Under the pieces are notes generated by a model. The model was not told where the DNA came from. It saw only the letters and a list, made by a program, of their open reading frames with translations, and did no database searches. The position numbers and the translations under genes were made by a program. Source: Maridesulfovibrio salexigens DSM 2638 (lineage in GTDB: Bacteria > Desulfobacterota > Desulfovibrionia > Desulfovibrionales > Desulfovibrionaceae). Taken from it: a stretch of 64,000 bases of DNA. Location: positions 1,555,501 through 1,619,500 of the forward strand of contig NC_012881.1 in NCBI RefSeq assembly GCF_000023445.1. Direction: 5' to 3'. Position 1 is the first letter of the stretch, and the number at the start of each line of letters is the position of its first letter. Shown here piece after piece: positions 24,301 to 32,011 of this stretch.

Positions 24301-25058
24301 CTTTGCTGTTTGATGGAGTGGAAAAAGAAGTCAGTGCGGTTAGTGAGATTGTATCACAAGGTGGACCTGAAATTATTGCTGATCAGGGAACTTTTATACA
24401 TAGCACTGCCGACCCTAACCACACAACCCCTAACCCATTAACTCAGTTACTTGAAAATACTACTACGTTTTGGAGCACCAATGATGTAGGTCCGGCTATT
24501 GTTAATACTGGTTATGTAGGGTCCCAGTTTGCAGAAGACACAACTGTATATGGATTCTATTTACGTCATTGGGGTACTGCCGATATTGCTAACAACTCGA
24601 TGACTTCTGTTATGGTTCAGGAAAGTACAGATGGAATTAAATGGACTGACGTAGAACAGATAACCATTACTGAGTTAGGGCTTAACTTAGGTCAATATAC
24701 GTTGACAACTCCTCGCACAGGCAAGTTTATGCGTCTGCTTGCTAAAGCAGATTCACTTTGTGTTAATTGCAGTTGGGCGGTCAGTTATTTGCGTTGGTTT
24801 GGGCTTGAAACCACTTATACAACAACAATTGTTCCTGCTGTCGAGCTTCCGCAGGTTCCTAGTTCTGTGGCGATTCCTGACCGCTGTACGCTGACCCCAG
24901 CGAACTATGCGTATGCATTGGATGGGGAAGACCTCAAAGTTCGCGGGACCGAAATAGCTTTAGAGAATAATCCGGCACTTACACGACTTGCTATGTCTGT
25001 AAATGGAGAAGGGGTAATTTTCAAGAGAGGTAAAATTTATATTAAGGAGAAACCATAG
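21330..25058 (+). CDS. Phage tail fibre/receptor-binding protein
   Basis: A 1242-residue fibre. Residues 1-150 match the T7-type tail-fibre attachment domain (F-x-F-x-F-x-I-Y, then G-x-x-I-T-L-Y-R). A helical, Ala/Ser/Glu-rich coiled-coil segment spans about 150-215. The rest is modular: three similar beta-sandwich units (about 430-530, 625-720 and 835-945), each ending in Y-W-A-I, Y-Y-L-G-V or Y-Y-V-A-I strands, and a discoidin/F5-8-like domain (about 1040-1150). AGGAG precedes the ATG. No reverse transcriptase is present, so it is not visibly DGR-diversified. It probably decides host range. Confidence 0.85.
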   Translation: MTVVSSGNTITFAGDGVQTFFDFNFRIYRAEDLCAVLRNSESTEERLVLGTDFNILSGVGSDSGGRVQYPVNGTPLPVGQSITLYREIAYTQELELVDNDPFSAQLLNEAFDRGVMRDQQLQEQVDRALKYDISTPDAERLTPQEMVQTISNARDEAVSAHSGAIEAEENARVMLGDALSAQSGSEAARDRALLAQSAAEEARDSAIEISLGDLSSLRSSSPVLSAPAEALEGTTVSIVITDHTDDGISSYEINTFGFGAASITGNTISWVLETSAVDVTKAIEVTRRRRGELYSDPTVHRLLIRHVAVQDGPTIAFADSVDGYPGASVDSEGVHTPAYSTPAENTLQIVSAKPEIVVVNGKLVVLDGSTESVLKLAMLVAAGDVLITDQGECFVASVEASSNPAITLLDTFAGTVDNGLRLHAPYSPGGLQFTPTENCTVDTVTLKAGLSVNADAQCSAAIFSDNNGVPGANLSGYGPVVAPVANQFCEMSVPAVELTAGTKYWAIVQNTGTGYTAFWNDRDATSPLSYRDYQADNIGAWGMKVVSTSTDEYAATLTTPLPSAPITAYISPFWKSISVDAATTSTNFVTPTEVTEGDIIRVPEKDFSAGPVTLLPKEEAFGSITAANLGSVRNTFIDKESRLTAGRTITHVGTKSVTSAQPSISLYIVKRGSDGKFTPVVRLDTSLTQANNQPQYFELVTPFVVPDTDEYYLGVHFASSSYWWSDTHNAWLITGQTAVDTAYTATDNPGYVAVGCKYLAYDYAVDTTAADLLTAPTVAAIKQPDFALKVGAGAIGEYIGPQEALKLDGGIVQLHEDIDTFPNGSAARTLVDLSRKIPNEATVSKFLWNSGNSAGGGYNQTIKMKIVKQTAANTFDVVVDQTIDCAGREGNVYHSDDLVTPYTIPETGDYYVAIYVQGTTPYFSFWSMTAGENANLDGADMTGTGNTTTSSAYVFAIGWEELGSSSTTSVVTKGGSSVKDKILKAGGLHKTLLFDGVEKEVSAVSEIVSQGGPEIIADQGTFIHSTADPNHTTPNPLTQLLENTTTFWSTNDVGPAIVNTGYVGSQFAEDTTVYGFYLRHWGTADIANNSMTSVMVQESTDGIKWTDVEQITITELGLNLGQYTLTTPRTGKFMRLLAKADSLCVNCSWAVSYLRWFGLETTYTTTIVPAVELPQVPSSVAIPDRCTLTPANYAYALDGEDLKVRGTEIALENNPALTRLAMSVNGEGVIFKRGKIYIKEKP

Positions 25059-25282
25059 TGGCTGAAATAATCCATAAAGTTGAAGAACAGTCCGGAGTTT
25101 CCATTCATCGTGAAATTCCGGCGAAGCGTAGCCATGAAGATTTTGATATCAGCCTGATGAGTCCTGAGACCCGGTCTGCTTTCATCCGCGTTTGCAAAGA
25201 CGGCTCAGCGTCACCGGATGACTACAGACATGTTTTTGAGTCCATATTGGGTCGGAGCGTAGTTAGCGGCATTTTGCAGTAA
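25058..25282 (+). CDS. Small phage protein behind the tail fibre
   Basis: A 74-residue charged protein with GTG start, AAGGAG upstream and a 1-nt overlap with the fibre stop, so it is translated with the fibre. A fibre assembly or attachment role is plausible from position; no motif confirms it. Confidence 0.6.
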   Translation: MAEIIHKVEEQSGVSIHREIPAKRSHEDFDISLMSPETRSAFIRVCKDGSASPDDYRHVFESILGRSVVSGILQ

Positions 25283-25290
25283 AAGAATAA

Positions 25291-25323
25291 GGGGCTGGTG
25301 AGAATGTTCACCAGCCCCTTTGT
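25291..25323 (+). terminator. Terminator at the end of the prophage remnant
   Basis: An 11-bp perfect stem (25291-25301 with 25308-25318) is followed by TTT. It ends the fibre transcript and faces the end of the next leftward gene. Confidence 0.8.
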
Positions 25324-25324
25324 G

Positions 25325-26311
25325 CTACTTGTGCTCTTTTAAATATGCAGCGCAACGTTGTTTTACGTTTTCCTGTACATTGTAGAAAAAGAAATCGTAA
25401 TCGTAACGATGGTATACTTCTTTCCCCAACGACATGTTCAGTTGGCTTAATACAGCTGGTTTTGGGGTGGGAACTTCCAGTGCTCCGTCTTTATTTATGC
25501 GTGCTGCTGTGAAATTTTTGATTAGCAGCTTCTTTTCGGGGCTGAGGAATATTTTAGCCTTTATGTTCATGGATGCCGGAAATTCTTTTGTGGCAGTACT
25601 CCATGAAAGTGGATTCACACAGCGAGCTCCTTTCTTAATTGTCGGAGACTCTCCACCGGGACCAATTGTATTCCAGGTTATCAGGCAGCCGGTCTGATCC
25701 GGTTTTTCGCTTAGTTTGAGGCCAAGATCGTGAAGGTCTTGATCAGTGAATGTCCATCCCGGCATGTAAGCTGCCACCAGTTTGCTTTTGTCCAGAAGTT
25801 CAGGATTCTTGCGCAGCAGTGTCTGGAGCACAAAAGATCCCTGACTATGACTGGCAAGAATGAACGGGCGGCCGTTGTTTATGTTGTTCAGGTAGTATTT
25901 GAAAGCATTTTCAATATCCGCAACCGGTGTTTTTAAGTATTCCTGAAGATGCCGGTCATCCATTTGGAGCACTTCAATATTCATCTGGCGGTACCGGGGG
26001 GCGAAAACATTGCAGGATTCAGCAAATGCTCCGGTAATCCATTGTACTGTGTCTCGGTCAGTGATCCGGTTAAGTTTCTGGTCGTTTAAGTCAGCTATTA
26101 AGTGTCCGTTTGCAGGAGGGCCATATGTAGTGGGATGAACAAAGAAAACATCAATTTTATGCCTGATATTTTCATCTTTTATAGACCATAATTTATCTTC
26201 GGAGTAGTCAGGAGCATTTGGTAGTGGGGTAGATTTTTTTATATTACAGGCAGATGAGCCAAATATCACGATTGCTAAAATGAAATATGTAATAAATTTA
26301 TTAACAGGCAT
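25325..26311 (-). CDS. DUF3089 alpha/beta-hydrolase lipoprotein
   Basis: A 328-residue predicted lipoprotein: signal peptide ending in G-S-S-A-C (Cys22 as lipidation site). DUF3089 features follow: V-F-F-V-H-P-T-T-Y, A-P-R-Y-R-Q-M, N-G-R-P-F-I-L-A, and the nucleophile elbow S-H-S-Q-G-S. An envelope esterase or lipase-like enzyme is likely; the substrate is unknown. It is the first chromosomal gene right of the prophage remnant. Confidence 0.85.
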   Translation of the reverse strand: MPVNKFITYFILAIVIFGSSACNIKKSTPLPNAPDYSEDKLWSIKDENIRHKIDVFFVHPTTYGPPANGHLIADLNDQKLNRITDRDTVQWITGAFAESCNVFAPRYRQMNIEVLQMDDRHLQEYLKTPVADIENAFKYYLNNINNGRPFILASHSQGSFVLQTLLRKNPELLDKSKLVAAYMPGWTFTDQDLHDLGLKLSEKPDQTGCLITWNTIGPGGESPTIKKGARCVNPLSWSTATKEFPASMNIKAKIFLSPEKKLLIKNFTAARINKDGALEVPTPKPAVLSQLNMSLGKEVYHRYDYDFFFYNVQENVKQRCAAYLKEHK

Positions 26312-26549
26312 ACCTTTTCTCCGTTATCGTTTGTTAGTAAATGTAGTTGTTATATGTGGAATCTATGTGCTGTCAACGAACTTGGGTGAATTAATGATTT
26401 GTTATAAGTAAATACAACTGTAGAAGTGGATTGAAGCTTAAATTTTGCTTCTCCTAAAAAACATGGTTGCTATTCTGGGCCATGAGTCTTATTTTTCCTG
26501 TTCAGCATTTAAAACTTCCTTTTATTTTTTACTGCCGGATTTTGTTTTT

Positions 26550-27728
26550 ATGATTCCAAAGAGTTTTTATCGCCGTATTGAGGGCGAACTGACCGAACTT
26601 GAAAAAAGTTCCCTGCTCAGGACGGTTCCTGAAGTTGATTTCGGTGCGGATAAGGAACTTGTTTTTAAGGGTAAAAGACTGCTTAACCTTGCTTCCAATG
26701 ATTACCTCGGACTATCCAAAGACCAATCTCTTGCAACGGCTGCAATAAAAGCAGTGGAGCAGTATGGTTGCGGCTCTGCTGCCTCCCGTCTGGTTACCGG
26801 TAATTTTCGCCTCTATGATGAATTGGAACGCGAGCTTGCTGCTTTTAAAGAGCAGGAAGATTCTATGCTTTTTACATCCGGCTACGCCGCTAATCTTGCC
26901 ATTATGGATAGTTTTGCCGGGCGGCGTACAGTTGTTTTTTCTGATAAGCTTAACCACGCCAGTATCTTGGATGGGATAAGGATGTCCGGTGCGCGTCAGG
27001 TTCGCTATCGGCATAATGACATTGCTCATTTGAAAAAACGCATGGAAGCGTCAAAGGATGCGGATGAGAAACTGCTGGTCACTGATACGATTTTCAGCAT
27101 GGACGGCGATCTTGCATATCTGGAAGAGATTGCCGATCTCTGCGATTTTTACGATACCATGCTGGTCGTTGATGAAGCTCATGCTGAAGGAGTCTTCGGT
27201 TCTGGAAAAGGAATAGCCCATGAACGGGGACTGGTCCGGCGTGTTGACTTGCACATGGGTGCTTTTTCCAAAGGTTTCGGCTCACTTGGCGGGGCCGTCT
27301 CCGGTCGAAAGGATTTGATATCTTATTTACGTAACAAAGGTCGTTCCTTTGTTTTCAGCACTGCCCTGTCGCCTGCAGTCATCGGCGCGAATCTCGCTGC
27401 CTTGCGAATGGTTGCTGAGGACCCGTCTAGAGGAGATAAGCTGCTGCATATGAGTCGGGATGTGAAAACTTATCTTGAGTCATGCGGATTTGATTGCGGT
27501 CAATCAGAGAGTCAGATCATACCGGTGATACTCGGCGATAATGAGACTGCGCTCACCGCTCGGGACAGGCTTATTGAGGCAGGGATTTATGCTGCTGCTA
27601 TCCGTCCACCTACCGTTCCTGAAGGAACAGCCCGTTTGCGTCTTTCATTGCGAGCAGATTTAACAGAAGTTGATTTGCAGAAAATTAAGGCTGCGTTTGG
27701 CGGTTTGAAAGCAGAGTTGGAAAAATGA
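26550..27728 (+). CDS. bioF: 8-amino-7-oxononanoate synthase
   Basis: A 392-residue PLP enzyme that condenses pimeloyl-ACP (or -CoA) with alanine in biotin synthesis. Visible are N-D-Y-L-G-L, the G-S-A-A-S-R-L-V-T-G loop, V-D-E-A-H-A, the PLP lysine in F-S-K-G-F-G-S-L-G-G, and the I-R-P-P-T-V-P-E-G-T-A-R-L-R end. I start at the ATG at 26550 because the family begins here; the frame extends upstream without resemblance. It overlaps the esterase gene by 4 nt, followed by bioC. Confidence 0.95.
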   Translation: MIPKSFYRRIEGELTELEKSSLLRTVPEVDFGADKELVFKGKRLLNLASNDYLGLSKDQSLATAAIKAVEQYGCGSAASRLVTGNFRLYDELERELAAFKEQEDSMLFTSGYAANLAIMDSFAGRRTVVFSDKLNHASILDGIRMSGARQVRYRHNDIAHLKKRMEASKDADEKLLVTDTIFSMDGDLAYLEEIADLCDFYDTMLVVDEAHAEGVFGSGKGIAHERGLVRRVDLHMGAFSKGFGSLGGAVSGRKDLISYLRNKGRSFVFSTALSPAVIGANLAALRMVAEDPSRGDKLLHMSRDVKTYLESCGFDCGQSESQIIPVILGDNETALTARDRLIEAGIYAAAIRPPTVPEGTARLRLSLRADLTEVDLQKIKAAFGGLKAELEK

Positions 27729-28324
27729 GTATAGTTTTTGTCGGCGGCTGGGCTACATCTCCCCAGCAGTATTCATTATTGCCCGAGTCTGCGCGGTTTT
27801 TGGTTCCATTTACGGGGTTTGATCCTAAGGAATTGCCTGAATTAATAAGTGAGGGTGGTGATGTTCTGGTGGGCTGGTCTACCGGGGCACATATGCTTTT
27901 GAAGGATTGCCGCCATTTATTTGAATTATATGAAAAGGTATTCTTGATTGCTCCCTTTTTATCGTTTACCGACTCTTTTCCCACACGACTGGTCCGGGGA
28001 ATGATAGCCGGAATGGAGAGTGACCCTGCGGCGGTTGTAAACTCTTTTCATGAGAATTGCGGTGAAACAAATCCGCCTGCCTATGCCCCGGAAGATAAAG
28101 ATTCACTGATTGCCGGACTTGAATACCTTATTGCTTCCAAGATTGAGCCGGAAGGTGTTTTCAATTTGCCTAATTGTACCTTGGTACATGGCTTAAATGA
28201 TCGCATTGTCCGATCCAAGGCTTTCGGAAAACTTGCAGCAGTCATTGATGGGGCGGATATCCTTAATATTGAGGGCGGCCATAAAATTTCTGAAACACAA
28301 TTAATGAGCATCATCAAGGGATAG
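27725..28324 (+). CDS. Pimeloyl-ACP methyl ester esterase-like hydrolase
   Basis: A 199-residue alpha/beta hydrolase. Nucleophile serine lies in V-G-W-S-T-G-A, Asp in L-N-D-R-I-V, and the base His in G-G-H-K-I. The I-V-F-V-G-G-W start resembles BioG/BioH. Coupled between bioF and bioC, it very likely removes the methyl ester from pimeloyl-ACP to end the fatty-acid-like rounds. It is shorter than BioH (~255) and not clearly BioG, so it may be one of the less studied isoforms. Function strong by context, subtype open. Confidence 0.8.
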   Translation: MSIVFVGGWATSPQQYSLLPESARFLVPFTGFDPKELPELISEGGDVLVGWSTGAHMLLKDCRHLFELYEKVFLIAPFLSFTDSFPTRLVRGMIAGMESDPAAVVNSFHENCGETNPPAYAPEDKDSLIAGLEYLIASKIEPEGVFNLPNCTLVHGLNDRIVRSKAFGKLAAVIDGADILNIEGGHKISETQLMSIIKG

Positions 28325-28331
28325 AATTTAC

Positions 28332-29081
28332 GTGAAACAAAGGATTCGCCAATGTTTCGGCAAAGCTGCTTCCAGCTATAGTAAGGCCGCTTCCGTACAG
28401 CGTGTGGTCGCGCGCAATTGTGCAAGCCTGTGTCCGAAAGAAGATTTTCGCACTGTTCTGGATATAGGTTCGGGAGTGGGGTTTCTTCATAATGAGCTTA
28501 GGGAGCGCATTTCTTACAGCAATTATATTTCATTGGATTTGGTAAGGCCCATGCTTTGGGAGCAGAGGGATTCCGGCGCATCTCTTGTCGCTGCGGATGG
28601 TGAGGAATTGCCTTTCGCTGCTGAAAGTTTCGATTTGCTGGTAAGTTCATCTGCCATGCAATGGTATGGTGCACCGGAACTAACTATACCACGCAGTTTT
28701 GAGGTTCTTAAATCCGGTGGAAGGTTCGCCATAGCGATTTTTACACACGGAACACTCGCTGAGCTGGCTGATGTCAGCGCAAGGACCGGATTCGGGTCGG
28801 TAAAAGAGCTTAAACCAAGTTCATTTTACATGGAACTTTTCGACAATATGTCAGGTTTAAAGGTGGATTACGCAAGTGAGGAGCATGTTGAGTTCTTCCC
28901 TTCCGTAAAACACTTCCTGAAACAGCATAAGATGACCGGGGCAGTTGCTTCCAGTGAGAAGATCTCATGGGGTAGAGAAAAATACCGCCGGTTCGTTGAA
29001 GAGTATGAAAATTTATACAGGGGAGAATCAGGTATAAAAGCCAGTTACAAGGTTTTTCTTGCTTACGGGCGGAAATTGTAG
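28332..29081 (+). CDS. bioC: Malonyl-ACP O-methyltransferase
   Basis: A 249-residue SAM methyltransferase. R-Q-C-F-G-K-A-A-S-S-Y at the N-terminus is the BioC signature, followed by motif I (V-L-D-I-G-S-G-V-G) and S-S-S-A-M-Q-W. It methylates malonyl-ACP so that fatty-acid enzymes can build the pimeloyl chain. GTG start, 7 bp behind the esterase gene. bioA, bioB and bioD are not in the window. Confidence 0.9.
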   Translation: MKQRIRQCFGKAASSYSKAASVQRVVARNCASLCPKEDFRTVLDIGSGVGFLHNELRERISYSNYISLDLVRPMLWEQRDSGASLVAADGEELPFAAESFDLLVSSSAMQWYGAPELTIPRSFEVLKSGGRFAIAIFTHGTLAELADVSARTGFGSVKELKPSSFYMELFDNMSGLKVDYASEEHVEFFPSVKHFLKQHKMTGAVASSEKISWGREKYRRFVEEYENLYRGESGIKASYKVFLAYGRKL

Positions 29082-29175
29082 CTGCCTCTATGGAGGACGG
29101 CAGTTAACCTTTGACTTTTTTTCTGATCAATACGAACTTCTTCGTAAGATTAATGATGAGATTCAGGAGTTAGAT

Positions 29176-29856
29176 ATGTTAGTTGGGGATTGGATGACAG
29201 AAGAGGTGCTGACCCTTATGCCGGGCGCACCCATAATCGACGCCATGGAAATGATGCGTGATGCCGGAATCAGGCAGATACCTGTCACTGAGGCTTCCGG
29301 TCTTGTAGTTGGTATTGTTTCCGATAGAGATGTCCGTGATGCAATGCCTTCCAAGTTTTTGCCTGGAGATAACGCCGCAGGAAAAGGTGATGGGTTGATG
29401 GGTCTAAAGATCAAAGATATTATGACTCATGATCCCTATATAGTTTCTCCGGATACCTGCATGGAGGTTGCTGCCGAGATTCTTCTTGAAAAGAAAATTG
29501 GTGGATTGCCCGTAGTCGATGAGTTCGGCCTGGTCGGTATTGTTACCGAGGTTGATATTTACCGTTTTCTGACCACTGTAACAGCAGTAAGCAAAGGTAG
29601 TTCCCAGTTTGCATTTGTGCTCGAAGATACTGCCAGCGCCCTTGAGGATCTGCTGAGCGACATGTGGGCCAGGGGATTAAGGCTTTCTACTGTTTTTACT
29701 TCTTATGAAGGTGTTGAGCAGGGTTCTCGCCGAGTATTTATCTGGGTCCAGAAGCTCGACGATGATATTGTGGAATCTTTAGTTGTACACCTGAAAAAAA
29801 CGTATAACTTTAAGTATCACGTTCATCGTGGCGAGACGTATAAGAATGAATTTTAA
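29176..29856 (+). CDS. Two-CBS-domain protein
   Basis: A 226-residue protein with two CBS motifs (about 3-60 and 77-135: W-M-T-E-E-V, G-I-R-Q-I-P-V-T, then I-M-T-H-D-P-Y, G-G-L-P-V-V-D) and a C-terminal domain of about 80 residues that may be ACT-like. CBS pairs bind adenine nucleotides and regulate partners; no partner is evident. AGGAG precedes the ATG at 29176. It is 94 bp behind bioC and may be read through from it. Confidence 0.85.
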   Translation: MLVGDWMTEEVLTLMPGAPIIDAMEMMRDAGIRQIPVTEASGLVVGIVSDRDVRDAMPSKFLPGDNAAGKGDGLMGLKIKDIMTHDPYIVSPDTCMEVAAEILLEKKIGGLPVVDEFGLVGIVTEVDIYRFLTTVTAVSKGSSQFAFVLEDTASALEDLLSDMWARGLRLSTVFTSYEGVEQGSRRVFIWVQKLDDDIVESLVVHLKKTYNFKYHVHRGETYKNEF

Positions 29857-29871
29857 TGGTTATCGCTAATG

Positions 29872-29907
29872 AAAAAACCGCACTGGATTTCCGGTGCGGT
29901 TTTTTTG
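29872..29907. terminator. Bidirectional terminator
   Basis: An ACCGCAC/GTGCGGT stem flanked by A-run and T-run ends the CBS gene and the leftward gene that stops at 29912. Confidence 0.85.
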
Positions 29908-29911
29908 TATT

Positions 29912-30328
29912 TTAAAGAAGTTTCATTTTTTTGGCTTCTTCGTACTTTTCAATTGAAATCATATTCAGAGTCAAAAGAGCAGCTATTACATTTAAATTTT
30001 TTTCTGCGGCATAAATTTCAGCGGAAAGAAATTGAACTTCTGTCAGTACACCGCTTTGCACTAGCCAACTTTTGAGGTCCGACGGCTTTTCATCTGTCGT
30101 TTTTGCTGCTGCTTCTGTTTTTATACCGGCTTTTAGAAGTGTCTTTAAGTTGTCCAGCCTGCGCGAAAGTTCTTTGCGTCTGGCTTGCAACTCCTTCTGC
30201 GCTTCGACCAGATTCTTTTCTTTTCTTGCCAACGCATCATGCTTAAGCTCAAAGTTGCCGTTGATTGTTTTGCAGGCAACTATAGTGGCTATAGTTCCAA
30301 ATAAGACAAATATAATAGAAAATGTCAT
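29912..30328 (-). CDS. Membrane-anchored coiled-coil protein
   Basis: A 138-residue protein with one N-terminal membrane helix (about 2-20) and a long charged coiled coil (about 28-75), then a helical domain (about 85-138). No family is recognised. It is 32 bp behind a second gene of the same design, so the two probably form a small membrane complex. Confidence 0.65.
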   Translation of the reverse strand: MTFSIIFVLFGTIATIVACKTINGNFELKHDALARKEKNLVEAQKELQARRKELSRRLDNLKTLLKAGIKTEAAAKTTDEKPSDLKSWLVQSGVLTEVQFLSAEIYAAEKNLNVIAALLTLNMISIEKYEEAKKMKLL

Positions 30329-30360
30329 TGTTTTGATGTCTTATAGTGCAGTATAAGCAG

Positions 30361-30618
30361 TTAAGAATCTTTCGAATTAACATCCGCTTCGACTAAGTCG
30401 ATTTCCAGCTCATCAATTTTTTCTTGAGTCTCAGCGACCTCTTTTTCAATCAAGTTGATTTCAGAGCGGATTTTATCCATGGTTTTTTCCATGTGCTGCT
30501 CTTTCAACTCAAATGCCTTCTTCCTCTGGGCATATTTTGCATTTTGTGCAGAGTATGAGGAGTAAATAATGAAGGCAAAAATGATGAGTGCAATTGATGC
30601 GACAAGTAATTCCGTCAT
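30361..30618 (-). CDS. Small membrane-anchored coiled-coil protein
   Basis: An 85-residue protein with an N-terminal membrane helix (about 3-22) followed by a Lys/Glu-rich coiled coil to the end. First gene of a two-gene unit with the preceding entry. Function unknown. Confidence 0.65.
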   Translation of the reverse strand: MTELLVASIALIIFAFIIYSSYSAQNAKYAQRKKAFELKEQHMEKTMDKIRSEINLIEKEVAETQEKIDELEIDLVEADVNSKDS

Positions 30619-30836
30619 TCCAATTCATCCCCGTGTGTATATATTCTCGGAACCTTAGTTTATATGGACTTTATGTTCAAGGAAAAATAGCTATCTGCTT
30701 AAAATAATGTATAATGTGTGTTGCATATTGGAGAAATAGCCGGTTAAGTTCATAATACAGTTTAAATTTTTTTTTATCTGAGATAGTCTACTGGTAAGAT
30801 TCTTCAATTACTATTGGTTATTCCGTGAGGATTTGC

Positions 30837-31991
30837 ATGCATAGTGATAATCTGTTCGCAGAGGATGAACTGCTTTTTTCCGGTGAAGAAGCCGATGAGT
30901 CTACGGTTAATGCGCTTGAACCGTGGATGGTTCTAATCGTTGATGATGAACCTGATGTTCACTCTATGACCAAAATGGTTCTAGGTGATTTTGCGTTTGA
31001 AGACCGCCCTCTTGAGTTTGTGAGCGCTCATTCAGGTAAGGAGTCATTAGAGATACTTAAGTCTGATCCGAGTTTTGCTGTGGTTCTGCTTGATGTTGTA
31101 ATGGAGACAAACACAGCAGGGCTGGATGTTGCGCGCAGGATCAGGAATGAACTGAACAATCAGTTTATCAGGATCATTTTGCGAACTGGTCAGCCCGGTT
31201 TCGCACCGGAACATCAGGTAATTACCGAGCTGGATATCAACGATTATTGGCAAAAGGCGGAACTGACTTCCAGAAGGCTGACTACTTCAATGACCACGGC
31301 TTTGCGATCTTATCGTGATTTGCGCAAGATTGAACTTAATCGTGAAAGTCTGGCTCAGATGGCCAAGTCAGTGGCCCACCAAATACGTAACAGGACCATG
31401 ACTATCAATGGCTTCACTAATCTTGCCTCCCGTAAGTTGGGACCGCATTCAGAGGCCTCGGAATATCTTGAAACTATCTCCCACGAGACTGCAAGGTTGG
31501 AAGATATAGTCAATAGTGTTTCTGAGTTTGCAGCTATAGATCGTTGCGATCATTGTAGTGCTGATATCAAGGAGGTCGGAGAAAAGGCGATTGAGTTATG
31601 TAGGGGAATGGCAAATGAGCTCGGTAAGAATGTCCATTTTGATATCGATATAGTTGCGCAGAATATAGATTCACGCCCGGATTTGTTGTCTAAAGTTGTA
31701 TTTGAGCTTGTCTCCAATGCGATAGTCTTTGCGGATGAAGAACAGCCGCGAGTCAGCGTTAAGGTGACTGTTAAGGGTGATGTCTGCATGCTCGTTGTGT
31801 CTGATAATGGAAAGTGTATTTCAAGTGAGGACTTGCCTTATATTTTCGATCCTTTTTTTACGACGCGTCCAGAAGCAGTCGGAATGGGATTAAGTATTGT
31901 AAATAGAATTGCCAGTGGTTATAACTGGGATATAGATGTTTCCTGTTCGGACGAAGGGGGGGCTGTTTTTACACTGCAAATCCCCCTGTGA
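30837..31991 (+). CDS. Response regulator fused to histidine kinase
   Basis: A 384-residue cytoplasmic protein: REC domain (about 28-160; L-I-V-D-D-E, phospho-Asp in V-L-L-D-V-V-M), a HisKA-like region with His in V-A-H-Q-I-R-N-R near 180, and HATPase to the end (F-E-L-V-S-N-A, then G-M-G-L-S-I-V). The ATG at 30837 has GAGG 6 nt upstream. Its REC half and acidic N-terminal leader are closely related to the next gene, so the pair arose by duplication and probably works together. Confidence 0.9.
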   Translation: MHSDNLFAEDELLFSGEEADESTVNALEPWMVLIVDDEPDVHSMTKMVLGDFAFEDRPLEFVSAHSGKESLEILKSDPSFAVVLLDVVMETNTAGLDVARRIRNELNNQFIRIILRTGQPGFAPEHQVITELDINDYWQKAELTSRRLTTSMTTALRSYRDLRKIELNRESLAQMAKSVAHQIRNRTMTINGFTNLASRKLGPHSEASEYLETISHETARLEDIVNSVSEFAAIDRCDHCSADIKEVGEKAIELCRGMANELGKNVHFDIDIVAQNIDSRPDLLSKVVFELVSNAIVFADEEQPRVSVKVTVKGDVCMLVVSDNGKCISSEDLPYIFDPFFTTRPEAVGMGLSIVNRIASGYNWDIDVSCSDEGGAVFTLQIPL

Positions 31992-32011
31992 TATTCAAGT
32001 GAGGTCTGTTT

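Noticed and set aside
21330-25058. Diversity-generating retroelement as in phage BPP-1
   Set aside because: No reverse transcriptase, no template/variable repeat pair and no C-type lectin end of the Mtd kind were seen.
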